From the NCBI GenBank assembly GCA_049644865.1, contig JBARSV010000028.1, positions 1-15,428 on the forward strand: DNA of 15,428 nt, given 5' to 3'. The position numbers and the translations under genes were made by a program. Source of the DNA: JAPUDQ01 sp049644865 (GTDB lineage Bacteria; Patescibacteriota; Saccharimonadia; Saccharimonadales; Saccharimonadaceae). The notes under the pieces are model-generated. The model was not told the origin of the DNA and searched no databases. It saw nothing but the letters and a program-made list of their open reading frames with translations. Below are positions 6,448-13,237 of this stretch, one piece after another; position 1 is the first letter of the stretch, and each line of letters opens with the position of its first letter.

Positions 6448-7488
6448 TTATGTACCAATCTTAATGTATTCTTTAACCCTGCCTGCCCGCTTCACCTCGT
6501 CGAATCTCCGTTGCAGCTCTGTAAAACCAATCTTAATAACTTGATATTGGGTGCTTGTATCTGACTTAGCGACTAACTTTGCGATATAATACCCGTCTGT
6601 GCCACTTATCAGACCAGTTAGCTCACCAGGGTTATGCTTTCGTACCGCCGCAACAACGCCGTTGCTATCTGCACTCTCAATACTTTGTATACCACTGTCG
6701 CCACCATTAGCTTTCGTAATTTGATCATCTGACTCTACCCTAGCGAGTTCACCGAAATCAGACCCCGATCTTAACGATGAAATTATCCGTTCAGCTTTCT
6801 GCCTTGCGGGTTGATCAATCGTGAATGAAACTTTACGCTTCAGTAAATCCATTCGCATTGATGATCTATAATCTTCCAGTGACCAATCATAATAGTTCGA
6901 TAAGGTGCGCTGTAACACAGCCTTTGAGATGTGCTTTTGCTGTATTTCTATTTCGATAGCTAGATCAATTTCTCTGTTACTAACCGATAAACTATGCTGA
7001 CGGGCAAGTTTTGTAACATATGTATCATAGATGGAGTTGTCAAGCTCTACCCGTTTCCGATAATTAATTTGTCGTTGGCCATCCTCCGTTTTTGGGCTGA
7101 GGTCTTGCTGAGATTCTAGAAAATGCAGAGAACTTCTTAAACGTCTCAAATAATCACTATAACGAACGCTTTCGTCATCAACTGATGCGACTGGCACTGG
7201 AACAAATTGCGTCACTCGATAAAGGAGTTTTGACGTATCTTGCACAACATATAGTAACCAAAGCAATAGCGCCGTCATCACAATTACACTACCAATAACA
7301 ATCAATAACGAATTAACAACGAGTCGATGGCGTGAATATTGGACAGGATACTTAAACTTTCTACCCCCCGCAATTATTTGTTCACGGTGTTCGGCAACTG
7401 TCTCGTTCGTAATCCGACTGTCGAGCTTGTCCTCGGCTGGCTGTTTTGTACGACGAAATTTTGATAAGTGTTGTTTAATTCGCTTCAT
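6448..7488 (-). CDS. Membrane-anchored SurA/parvulin-like peptidyl-prolyl isomerase
   Basis: A 346-residue protein with a basic cytoplasmic N-terminus (1-55), one membrane helix (57-82) and an extracytoplasmic part. Residues about 105-220 are helical and SurA_N-like. Residues 222-320 look like a parvulin domain: an AERIISSLRSGSDFGELAR helix, then NGGDSG and a GYYIAKLV strand. This family folds exported proteins; expected substrates would be pilins or the surface protein, which is inference. The domain is degenerate, without the usual G-W/G-F near the C-terminal end of the core, so it may be a chaperone without activity. The ATG at 7488 has AGAGG before it and overlaps the end of the PH-domain gene by 14 nt; an upstream in-frame extension lies wholly inside that gene. 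Its stop is 8 nt from the converging surface-protein stop. Confidence 0.78.
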   Translation of the reverse strand: MKRIKQHLSKFRRTKQPAEDKLDSRITNETVAEHREQIIAGGRKFKYPVQYSRHRLVVNSLLIVIGSVIVMTALLLWLLYVVQDTSKLLYRVTQFVPVPVASVDDESVRYSDYLRRLRSSLHFLESQQDLSPKTEDGQRQINYRKRVELDNSIYDTYVTKLARQHSLSVSNREIDLAIEIEIQQKHISKAVLQRTLSNYYDWSLEDYRSSMRMDLLKRKVSFTIDQPARQKAERIISSLRSGSDFGELARVESDDQITKANGGDSGIQSIESADSNGVVAAVRKHNPGELTGLISGTDGYYIAKLVAKSDTSTQYQVIKIGFTELQRRFDEVKRAGRVKEYIKIGT

Positions 7489-8020
7489 TATCCTCTGATG
7501 CCCTACCCTTGTTCGCTGTGCGAACAGCGTCTTGCAGTTTGTTATAGACTTGTTCTGGGTTGTGGATACGATCGAGCACAAGATCGCCGACATACGTCTG
7601 CACGACGATAGTACCGAAACCAAATAGTGCCGCTGTAAATCCTTCTATATTATAGCTGATATTTTGGATTTTGGTGAGCCCGAGATCAATGACACTTTTG
7701 CCAAAAAACCCTGCCTGATTGAGCTGTCTGAGGCGAAGAGTTGTCACAATATAGACGCTGAAGTACCATCCCATCCACTGGTAGCCAAATAAGACGAGGC
7801 CGATACCGAGGCCAATCATCGACAACATGAGCAAATTGAGTGGCTCACCCCACCAGTCGGGTAGCCTATCGTAGGGGAGCAGTGGGATAATGAGGGCCGG
7901 CAATGACATAATGAGAAATGGGATAAGCAACAGATAGAAACCTTTGCGCATTGCAATAATATGACGGCGAAAGATAAACAATATTTCCTCTCCCTCGTGC
8001 TGACCCTCAAATTCCTTCAT
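7475..8020 (-). CDS. PH-domain membrane protein (YdbS/bPH2-like)
   Basis: A 181-residue protein. A short N-terminal strand segment (EFEGQHEGEEILFIFRRH) precedes two helices (about 25-50 and 62-90). A bacterial PH-like domain follows at about 90-170, with VTTLRLRQLNQAGFFGKSVIDLGLTKIQNI, then GTIVVQTYVGD and a C-terminal helix NPEQVYNKLQDAV. This is the usual order in bPH2 proteins, whose biochemical role is poorly known. A start at 8050 is possible, but the ATG at 8020 lies 6 nt after a TATACT box, as in uppP, so I prefer it. There is no Shine-Dalgarno. Its 3' end overlaps the parvulin-like gene, so the two form an operon. Confidence 0.8.
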   Translation of the reverse strand: MKEFEGQHEGEEILFIFRRHIIAMRKGFYLLLIPFLIMSLPALIIPLLPYDRLPDWWGEPLNLLMLSMIGLGIGLVLFGYQWMGWYFSVYIVTTLRLRQLNQAGFFGKSVIDLGLTKIQNISYNIEGFTAALFGFGTIVVQTYVGDLVLDRIHNPEQVYNKLQDAVRTANKGRASEDNEAN

Positions 8021-8026
8021 AGTACT

Positions 8027-8032
8027 AGTATA
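8027..8032 (-). promoter_or_regulatory. -10 box placing transcription start at the PH-domain gene ATG
   Basis: TATACT followed by AGTACT and ATG. A start about 7 nt after the box would fall on the ATG itself, giving a leaderless mRNA. No -35 is recognisable. Confidence 0.55.
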
Positions 8033-8062
8033 TCGTATTTTGTATACCATATAGCGCGCGGC

Positions 8063-8091
8063 GTATAGCGCACCTCGCTTATACGCTATAC
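8063..8091. promoter_or_regulatory. Inverted repeat in the divergent PH-gene/tRNA-Arg promoter region
   Basis: GTATAGCG (8063-8070) and CGCTATAC (8084-8091) form an 8-bp inverted repeat with a 13-nt spacer. TATACT at 8087-8092 may be the -10 for tRNA-Arg on the plus strand, about 20 nt before the tRNA. The repeat could be an operator or simply mirrored promoter boxes. Confidence 0.35.
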
Positions 8092-8112
8092 TGTATACGG
8101 CATACGTTACAA

Positions 8113-8187
8113 GTCCCTGTAGTTCAACGGATAGAATAACTCCGTCCTAAGGAGCAGATATAGGTTCGATTCCTGTCAGGGATACCA
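8113..8187 (+). tRNA. tRNA-Arg (anticodon CCT)
   Basis: A complete cloverleaf. The acceptor GTCCCTG pairs with CAGGGAT (first pair G-U). The anticodon loop GTCCTAA gives CCT for AGG codons; its stem is CTCC/GGAG plus an A-C mismatch. The T-arm has GGTTCGATTCC, the discriminator is A, and CCA is encoded at 8185-8187. It is followed by AAAAAA; no clear terminator lies before the converging ndk gene. Confidence 0.93.
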
Positions 8188-8223
8188 AAAAAGCATAGAC
8201 GATCTTTTATATGTATCGATAAT

Positions 8224-8847
8224 CTAGTAATAGCGGGAGTACATAACAGCTTCGCTCGTCAGATCATAGGTCGGAATCTCATCTTCACCGAACCATAGTT
8301 TGATCTCATTGGCGGCCTCTGCCGCTGTCTCGCTGGCATGGATGATATTGTGAATTGATCGCTTCTCGGCATTGGCAACTGATGGACTGTCGACCGAGAA
8401 ATCACCGCGAATCGTACCCACATCGGCCTTAAATGGCAAGGTGTGACCACACAGTTTGCGCACCATATCGATAGCTTGCATACCTTCGACGACCATCGCT
8501 ACCACAGGCCCAGATGTCATATACTGCACGAGACTTTCGACGACTTCTTTGCCTATCGTCATACGATCTTCAGTACCAAGGATTTCTTTGGCAGACACAT
8601 CAAGGTTTTCAAAACTACTAAGACCCTTATCACCCAACCGCGCCACCCACGCCTCATCACTCATTGGATAGTGCGCCTTCACTTGATCGGCTGTCGGCAC
8701 AAACATCTTCATAGCCACAACCTTAAGGCCGACTTTTTCAAATCGATGAATCACCTCACCGATAAGTGCCCGCTTGACCCCATCAGGCTTGATCATGGCG
8801 TAGGTTCGCTCAAATTTAATTTTTTGGACCGCAGGGTGTTGTGACAT
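8224..8847 (-). CDS. ndk: Nucleoside diphosphate kinase
   Basis: Moves the terminal phosphate from NTPs to NDPs through a phospho-histidine. It starts with YAMIKPDGV (K20), and MTSGPVVAMVVEG (110-122), TIRGDF (R147) and the active-site segment NIIHASE with His170 are all present. At 207 residues it is much longer than the usual 140-155: about 25-30 extra residues lie between HYPMSDE (59-65) and the LVQYMTSGPV core, and the C-terminus is extended after LWFGEDEI (184-191). All catalytic positions that I can see are kept, so it should be active. GAGGT lies 3 nt before the ATG. It follows uppP by 37 nt on the same strand, and a possible own -10 (TACAAT) overlaps the uppP end. Confidence 0.95.
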   Translation of the reverse strand: MSQHPAVQKIKFERTYAMIKPDGVKRALIGEVIHRFEKVGLKVVAMKMFVPTADQVKAHYPMSDEAWVARLGDKGLSSFENLDVSAKEILGTEDRMTIGKEVVESLVQYMTSGPVVAMVVEGMQAIDMVRKLCGHTLPFKADVGTIRGDFSVDSPSVANAEKRSIHNIIHASETAAEAANEIKLWFGEDEIPTYDLTSEAVMYSRYY

Positions 8848-8884
8848 AGTACCTCGCTTGTGGCTGGTTAGTTCGTATTTACAC

Positions 8885-9679
8885 CTATTGTACCAGAAGC
8901 ACAGTAACCAATACTACCGAGAGCGCGATGCGGTACCAGCCAAAGATGGCGAGCGAGTGTTTCTCGAGGTAGCGCATGAGAAAACCGACAGCGATAAGGC
9001 CAGTGATAAGTGCGACGAGGTTGCCGACAATCAGCGGCGCAAGATTATCTATCAAATACGCTCGATCGGATGATTTGATAGCCAGTTTCGCGATAACGCC
9101 GAGCATGATCGGTATCGAGACCAGGAAGCTAAACTCGGCCGCCCGTGCGGCGCTCAGCCCCATGAGTCGCCCGGCAATGATAGTACTGCCTGAGCGTGAG
9201 GTACCGGGAATCAATGCCAATACCTGCGCCAGCCCGATCGTGAGTGCCCGCGAGCGCGGTAATTCAGTGCCCGGTGCTATCTGGCTACGATGCGGCAGTT
9301 TGTCGACGATAATCAGAAGCACGCCAACAATCGCCAGCGTCACCGCAACCACCCAGGGGCTACTAAAAAATGGCGATGTTTCTATAAAACCAGCTGCGAT
9401 GAAACCCACCATCCCAGCCGGTAGCATCGCAATGATGATATTTACCGCCAAACTATAATCCTTCTTGGTTATAATTGTTGTAACTATGTCAGCAATTCGT
9501 TGACGAAAGTAAATAAGCAGTGTTAGCACGGTACCAATATTGATCCACTCCAAGAACAGATGCTCACTTGCCCCGCTCATAAAATACTGCGCAATCACCA
9601 GATGCCCTGAGCTGGAGATCGGTATAAATTCTGTTAGCCCCTGGATGGCACCGAGGACGATCGATTCGAGGATAGTCAT
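8885..9679 (-). CDS. uppP: Undecaprenyl-diphosphatase UppP (BacA family)
   Basis: Dephosphorylates undecaprenyl diphosphate outside the membrane so the lipid carrier can be reused for peptidoglycan and surface glycans. The 264-residue length is normal. The first signature QGLTEFIPISSSGH (13-26) holds Glu17 and His26; the second, PGTSRSG (158-164), holds the conserved Arg162. About seven or eight hydrophobic helices fill the rest. The ATG at 9679 has no Shine-Dalgarno and follows a TATACT box by 6 nt. It is first in a short unit with ndk and diverges from the Xer recombinase gene. Overexpression of this family is known to give bacitracin resistance, but here it looks like the housekeeping copy. 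Confidence 0.95.
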   Translation of the reverse strand: MTILESIVLGAIQGLTEFIPISSSGHLVIAQYFMSGASEHLFLEWINIGTVLTLLIYFRQRIADIVTTIITKKDYSLAVNIIIAMLPAGMVGFIAAGFIETSPFFSSPWVVAVTLAIVGVLLIIVDKLPHRSQIAPGTELPRSRALTIGLAQVLALIPGTSRSGSTIIAGRLMGLSAARAAEFSFLVSIPIMLGVIAKLAIKSSDRAYLIDNLAPLIVGNLVALITGLIAVGFLMRYLEKHSLAIFGWYRIALSVVLVTVLLVQ

Positions 9680-9685
9680 AGGCCT

Positions 9686-9691
9686 AGTATA
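9686..9691 (-). promoter_or_regulatory. -10 box of uppP (leaderless arrangement)
   Basis: TATACT then AGGCCT then ATG, the same spacing as at 8027-8032. The place where a -35 would lie is inside the GGTGGTA tandem repeat, so no normal -35 exists. Confidence 0.6.
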
Positions 9692-9738
9692 GCGGAAGGA
9701 GGTGGTAGGTGGTAGGTGGTAGAAGGCAGGTAGGAGGT
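9692..9738 (+). repeat. G-rich tract with three perfect GGTGGTA repeats
   Basis: GGTGGTA occurs three times without change at 9701-9721, inside a purine-rich stretch with twelve or so GG pairs (9694-9737). The plus strand could form two-tetrad G-quadruplexes, or the tract could vary in copy number by slippage. It lies just upstream of the uppP -10 box. Confidence 0.75.
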
Positions 9739-9739
9739 A

Positions 9740-9785
9740 AAAATGTTTACTATTTTTAACGATCGTTAAAAATAGTAAACATTTT
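9740..9785. repeat. Perfect 46-bp palindrome between uppP and the recombinase gene
   Basis: The left arm AAAATGTTTACTATTTTTAA continues to CGA, and the right arm is its exact reverse complement with no spacer; the centre is AACGATCGTT. It is AT-rich and lies upstream of both diverging genes, so it is not their terminator. It may be an operator, a cruciform or recombination site, or two fused inverted ends of a lost element. Confidence 0.9.
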
Positions 9786-9824
9786 AAAAAGCCTGGGCAT
9801 GTCGCAAAATAGCAGCGATAGCGT

Positions 9825-9830
9825 TATGAT
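9825..9830 (+). promoter_or_regulatory. -10 box of the recombinase gene (leaderless arrangement)
   Basis: TATGAT, then 6 nt, then the ATG at 9837, with no Shine-Dalgarno between. The spacing matches the uppP and PH-gene boxes. TCGCAA at 9802-9807 is only a weak -35. Confidence 0.5.
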
Positions 9831-9836
9831 ACATAC

Positions 9837-10778
9837 ATGGCCGAGACGCATTATTTTTCAGAACTGATCAGCGATTTTATCGAACACATCGAGGTCGAGC
9901 GTGGCCGAAGTCAAAAAACCGCCGAAAATTATTATCTCTACCTCCAGCGACTGATCGAATTTGCTGGTGATGAGCCGATCACAACTCTGAACGCCGAACT
10001 AGTCCGTAAATGGCGACTCTGGCTCAATCGTTACGAAGCAGCCGATGGCGACACGCTCAGTACCCTCACCCAAAGTTACCACCTGATCGCCCTGCGCAGT
10101 TTTCTGGGCTATTGTAGCAAGCGCGGTATCGTGACGCTGACCCCAGAAAAAATCGAACTGCCTAAGGTGCATCGCAAACAAGTCACCTTCCTTACTGGCG
10201 ACGAAGTCACACGCCTCATCGATACTATCAAAACCGACGATGCCATTGGTCTGCGCGATCGAGCTATCGTCGAGTTACTCTTTAGCTCGGGTTTGCGCGT
10301 CAGTGAACTGGTCAATCTCAACCGCGACCATATCAATCTGGAGCGTGGTGAGTTTAGCGTGCGCGGCAAGGGTCAAAAAGACCGCCCCGTCTTCATTAGC
10401 CCCGAAGCCAGTGAGTGGCTGGCCGAGTATCTCAAAACCCGGCTCGATAGTGCGATCCCCCTGTTTATCCGTTACACCGGTAGCATGCAGGGCGACGCCC
10501 GAGGCGACTACCTGCGCCTCACGGCTCGCTCTGTCCAACGCATCGTCAGCACGTATGCTCGTGCTGCCGGCATCACCAAACACGTCAGCCCTCATTCGCT
10601 GCGTCACAGCTTTGCCACCGATTTACTGATGAATGGTGCCGACCTCCGTAGCGTACAGGCCATGCTCGGCCACAGCAATATCGCCACGACCCAGGTGTAT
10701 ACTCACGTTACCGATCCGCACCTGCGCGAGGTGCATCAGCGCTTTCATCGCCACAAGCACTCACATGATGGCTACTAA
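9837..10778 (+). CDS. Xer-type tyrosine recombinase
   Basis: A 313-residue XerC/XerD-like recombinase. The SAM-like N-terminal core-binding domain (about 5-95) includes ERGRSQKTAENYYLYLQRL. The catalytic domain (about 115-300) has the full set: Arg154 in SGLRVSEL, Lys178 in RGKGQKDR, His253 and Arg256 in SPHSLRHSFATDLL, His279 in MLGHSNIATT and nucleophile Tyr288 in QVYTHV. Length and motif spacing fit chromosomal Xer proteins that resolve chromosome dimers at dif; many reduced genomes have just one. A role as an integrase is less likely but cannot be excluded, given the tRNA fragments 6.5 kb away and the palindrome 52 nt upstream. I leave the symbol open because XerC and XerD cannot be told apart here. 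Confidence 0.92.
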   Translation: MAETHYFSELISDFIEHIEVERGRSQKTAENYYLYLQRLIEFAGDEPITTLNAELVRKWRLWLNRYEAADGDTLSTLTQSYHLIALRSFLGYCSKRGIVTLTPEKIELPKVHRKQVTFLTGDEVTRLIDTIKTDDAIGLRDRAIVELLFSSGLRVSELVNLNRDHINLERGEFSVRGKGQKDRPVFISPEASEWLAEYLKTRLDSAIPLFIRYTGSMQGDARGDYLRLTARSVQRIVSTYARAAGITKHVSPHSLRHSFATDLLMNGADLRSVQAMLGHSNIATTQVYTHVTDPHLREVHQRFHRHKHSHDGY

Positions 10779-10824
10779 GCTGATGGGCTTTGCTATTATT
10801 GTCATGAGATGAATACGGATACGA

Positions 10825-11946
10825 CTACGGCAACGGACAGGTCGCAGAATCACTAAAACTAGTGGAAGTGACAGTAAATGCTTTGCAGATACTACCATTA
10901 CCGCCGCCGCCTGTCATCAGCGCTGTAAACTCCGGTAGCGTTACATCAGGAGTATACTTAACTCTCGTGAGTAGTCTCCGATACGTTGACCCAGATTTGC
11001 CAGTCGAATCAATAGTAGGTTGCACACCATCGAATTTTACAATTGCACCGCTAGTATCGCGTAACACTACTTTATAGTTCGTTGTATCGTGGATAGGTGT
11101 AACACGTAGAAAATACTGCATTGTGGGGCTGCTTGGCAATACCGCCGCCGTAAGTGATACTTGGCAGGCGTACTCGTTGCCCGCGTAACAACCAGCAGAG
11201 CTAATAGCATTCGTCTTATCAGTAGCATTGTCGTCAATCATGCTAGTCGTAACAATTGGCAAGGAAGATGATGCCTTATAGGTTGAGAAGAACTTAGTGT
11301 AACTTGCTATAGAAGCATCTGTAATATTTGTCGTTGGTGCAGCAAAAAGCTGGAGTCGCATAAATGTGGGAAGCCCTTTGGCTTTCAGATCGCCCACCGT
11401 TGGGTTATCTCCAACTCCAAGAGTTCCTGAACCGATAGAGCCTTCTTTGGCGATATTATACCAGTAAAACTCAATCGTATTAAAGGCCGATAAACCCATT
11501 AGCGGAATAAAACTACTTTTCCCTTGAGTAGCGGATGCTTCGTAGCTATCGGTTTGTAATGAGATCTTAAGACACGTATATTTCTGCTCTGCGGACCCGG
11601 CTGCAAGCCCTGAAACTCGACCGTCAGTGTTAATATTAAGTGATGAGGCAATAGTTGCATTGGCAAATAGCGACGTGCAGCCGTCCGTGCTAATACCATT
11701 ATCGATTGCTGAAACAAGCGAAGCGCCCCCTGTTCGGCGCGCTAAAATAATTCGCTTACCATCCTCTACACCAGCACGAGCTGCTGCCAAAGCGCTCGAA
11801 GTTGAACTGTTATCGGTAGCTTGCTGTTGCTCCTGGCTAATAATACGTAAAAAACCGACCGTCAGTATCGAAATGAAAATTACGAAAAATATTACCGAAA
11901 ATATCGACACAAATCCTGATTGCGATATCGAATGTGTCTGGTTCAT
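10825..11946 (-). CDS. PilX-like minor pilin / pilus assembly protein
   Basis: A 373-residue protein, last in the pilus gene run. The N-terminus MNQTHSISQSG/FVSIF is followed by a hydrophobic helix (about 12-33) like a type III signal, with Gly11 as the likely cut site. It lacks the Glu at +5 that other pilins have (Phe16 stands there), as is usual in PilX proteins. A helical stretch AAARAGVEDGKRI follows (about 50-62), the common PilX region. The remainder is a large beta-rich extracellular domain with six Cys residues that could form disulfides (PilX-family proteins are usually near 200 residues, so this is long). A good AAAGGGGA Shine-Dalgarno lies 4 nt before the ATG and 15 nt separate it from the PilW-like gene. 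Its stop converges with the recombinase gene, 46 nt apart, without a visible terminator. Confidence 0.75.
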   Translation of the reverse strand: MNQTHSISQSGFVSIFSVIFFVIFISILTVGFLRIISQEQQQATDNSSTSSALAAARAGVEDGKRIILARRTGGASLVSAIDNGISTDGCTSLFANATIASSLNINTDGRVSGLAAGSAEQKYTCLKISLQTDSYEASATQGKSSFIPLMGLSAFNTIEFYWYNIAKEGSIGSGTLGVGDNPTVGDLKAKGLPTFMRLQLFAAPTTNITDASIASYTKFFSTYKASSSLPIVTTSMIDDNATDKTNAISSAGCYAGNEYACQVSLTAAVLPSSPTMQYFLRVTPIHDTTNYKVVLRDTSGAIVKFDGVQPTIDSTGKSGSTYRRLLTRVKYTPDVTLPEFTALMTGGGGNGSICKAFTVTSTSFSDSATCPLP

Positions 11947-11961
11947 ACTATCCCCTTTCCG

Positions 11962-12639
11962 CTAATTACCGTTTGGTACATAAATATACGTTCTAAATTC
12001 AGCACTCGCACAGAATTGTCCAACCGCATCATTACTACTGCACACTGTACTACCTGGCGATTCATATCCTGATGTATCAGCCGAGCCAAGCCCAAGCTCT
12101 AACAAGTATAACTTTGGCGTAATCTTCGTCAGATCAATTTTTGTAACGCTTGCTTGGTCGCTGAGTAGCTCAGTCGTCTGGTATACGCCCGTCCGCTTCG
12201 TATCAGGAGACCATCCTTGATCGGTAGCGTTACAATGAGTCCGGTCATTTGTACGAACAAGATAAAGGTAAGGCTGCTTCGGATCACTCACAGAATATTT
12301 ATTGCGCTCAACACTTAATAAAGAAGTTGGCGCATAGATGGTATTCCATATGTAGGCGACACTCTGAGTACATAACATTCCTCGTAAGATCCCAGCGGGA
12401 TCTTTATAAACAACGGGAGTAACACTTTGCCCGATATCTCGAGACATTTGATCAAGAATTGATCGACCCGACTGATTAACTGATTTAAATGTAATACCTT
12501 TGTTATACGTACGCATGGTTTGTATAGTCGATGTCACTATAAACACAAGTAAAAACGAGAGGAACGTGAGCGCAAACATGAGCTCAATAATCGTAAAACC
12601 TTTTTGCTTTTGAAGCATCATATCTCTAGCGACCATCAT
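11962..12639 (-). CDS. PilW/PulJ-like minor prepilin
   Basis: A 225-residue prepilin with the cleavage motif KQKG/FTIIELM: Gly14 at -1, Phe15 at +1 and Glu19 at +5, then a hydrophobic helix to about residue 36. The GRSILDQMSRDI segment (about 58-69) is typical of PilW/PulJ pseudopilins. The C-terminal domain has Cys90, Cys136 and later Cys residues. GAGGT precedes two adjacent ATGs (12639 and 12636); either may be used. It overlaps the PilV-like gene by 14 nt, so the two are translationally coupled. Confidence 0.82.
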   Translation of the reverse strand: MMVARDMMLQKQKGFTIIELMFALTFLSFLLVFIVTSTIQTMRTYNKGITFKSVNQSGRSILDQMSRDIGQSVTPVVYKDPAGILRGMLCTQSVAYIWNTIYAPTSLLSVERNKYSVSDPKQPYLYLVRTNDRTHCNATDQGWSPDTKRTGVYQTTELLSDQASVTKIDLTKITPKLYLLELGLGSADTSGYESPGSTVCSSNDAVGQFCASAEFRTYIYVPNGN

Positions 12640-13237
12640 ACAACCTCACAATCGTTGTCTCATACTGCGACGGGCCCGACCCAAACGGTTGCCAACACGC
12701 TCGTATAACAAAATCGATCGCTTTGTACGCGCTACTTGTGCCTACAACTTCATACGCCTCAATCCACAATCCCTTTCCGGGCAGTGAATAGGTCACCGGT
12801 ATCTGGGCAGCATCTGATGGTTTCAGTGTGATCGCTGCTGGTACGACCGGTGGACCAATGGATGGTATAGTAACGTCAACATAAAATGACCGACTAGGCG
12901 GGCTACACGAAGTGTCGTCAAGCACAGGGACTGCGCCCCCCGTTTTAAGGTAATCCGTTGGTGGAGTCGAATTTGTTAATATTGCCTTCCACCCATCGCC
13001 CGGTGTACCTATCACAGGATTGCCAGAAGCAGCAATATAATCATCGCGCATATATCGAAGTAAATAAACCTGACTATCAATTTGTGTGCGAACTTGTGTC
13101 CGCTCGAGAGAATTTTGCGCCGAGCGAATACCGCTGTTCATCATAGCCATAGTTGTAATAACAACAATACCTAAAATAGACATGCCCATCAAAACTTCGA
13201 TAAGTGTATCGCCGCGCTGATTTTTTAACCGCCGCAT
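12626..13237 (-). CDS. PilV-like minor prepilin
   Basis: A 203-residue prepilin: MRRLKNQRG/DTLIEVLMGM, Gly9 at -1, Asp10 at +1 and Glu14 at +5, with the hydrophobic helix to about residue 33. GDTLIEVL is the usual PilV/PulI start. The rest is a short helix and a beta-rich domain with two Cys near 105-165 and one near 181. AGAGGGT lies 6 nt before the ATG, inside the end of the FimT-like gene, which it overlaps by 13 nt. Confidence 0.82.
   Translation of the reverse strand: MRRLKNQRGDTLIEVLMGMSILGIVVITTMAMMNSGIRSAQNSLERTQVRTQIDSQVYLLRYMRDDYIAASGNPVIGTPGDGWKAILTNSTPPTDYLKTGGAVPVLDDTSCSPPSRSFYVDVTIPSIGPPVVPAAITLKPSDAAQIPVTYSLPGKGLWIEAYEVVGTSSAYKAIDFVIRACWQPFGSGPSQYETTIVRLYDGR

Noticed and set aside
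7489..7623. Longer start of the parvulin-like gene
   Set aside because: The extra residues lie wholly in the PH-domain gene in another frame; AGAGG marks the ATG at 7488.
8443..8844. Plus-strand frames inside ndk and uppP
   Set aside because: These are antisense shadows of well-recognised genes on the minus strand.
9740..9785. A dif site for the Xer recombinase
   Set aside because: Dif has two 11-bp arms around a 6-bp centre; this palindrome is longer, without spacer. I keep it only as an unexplained palindrome.
9740..9785. Bidirectional terminator
   Set aside because: It lies upstream of both flanking genes, not downstream of either.
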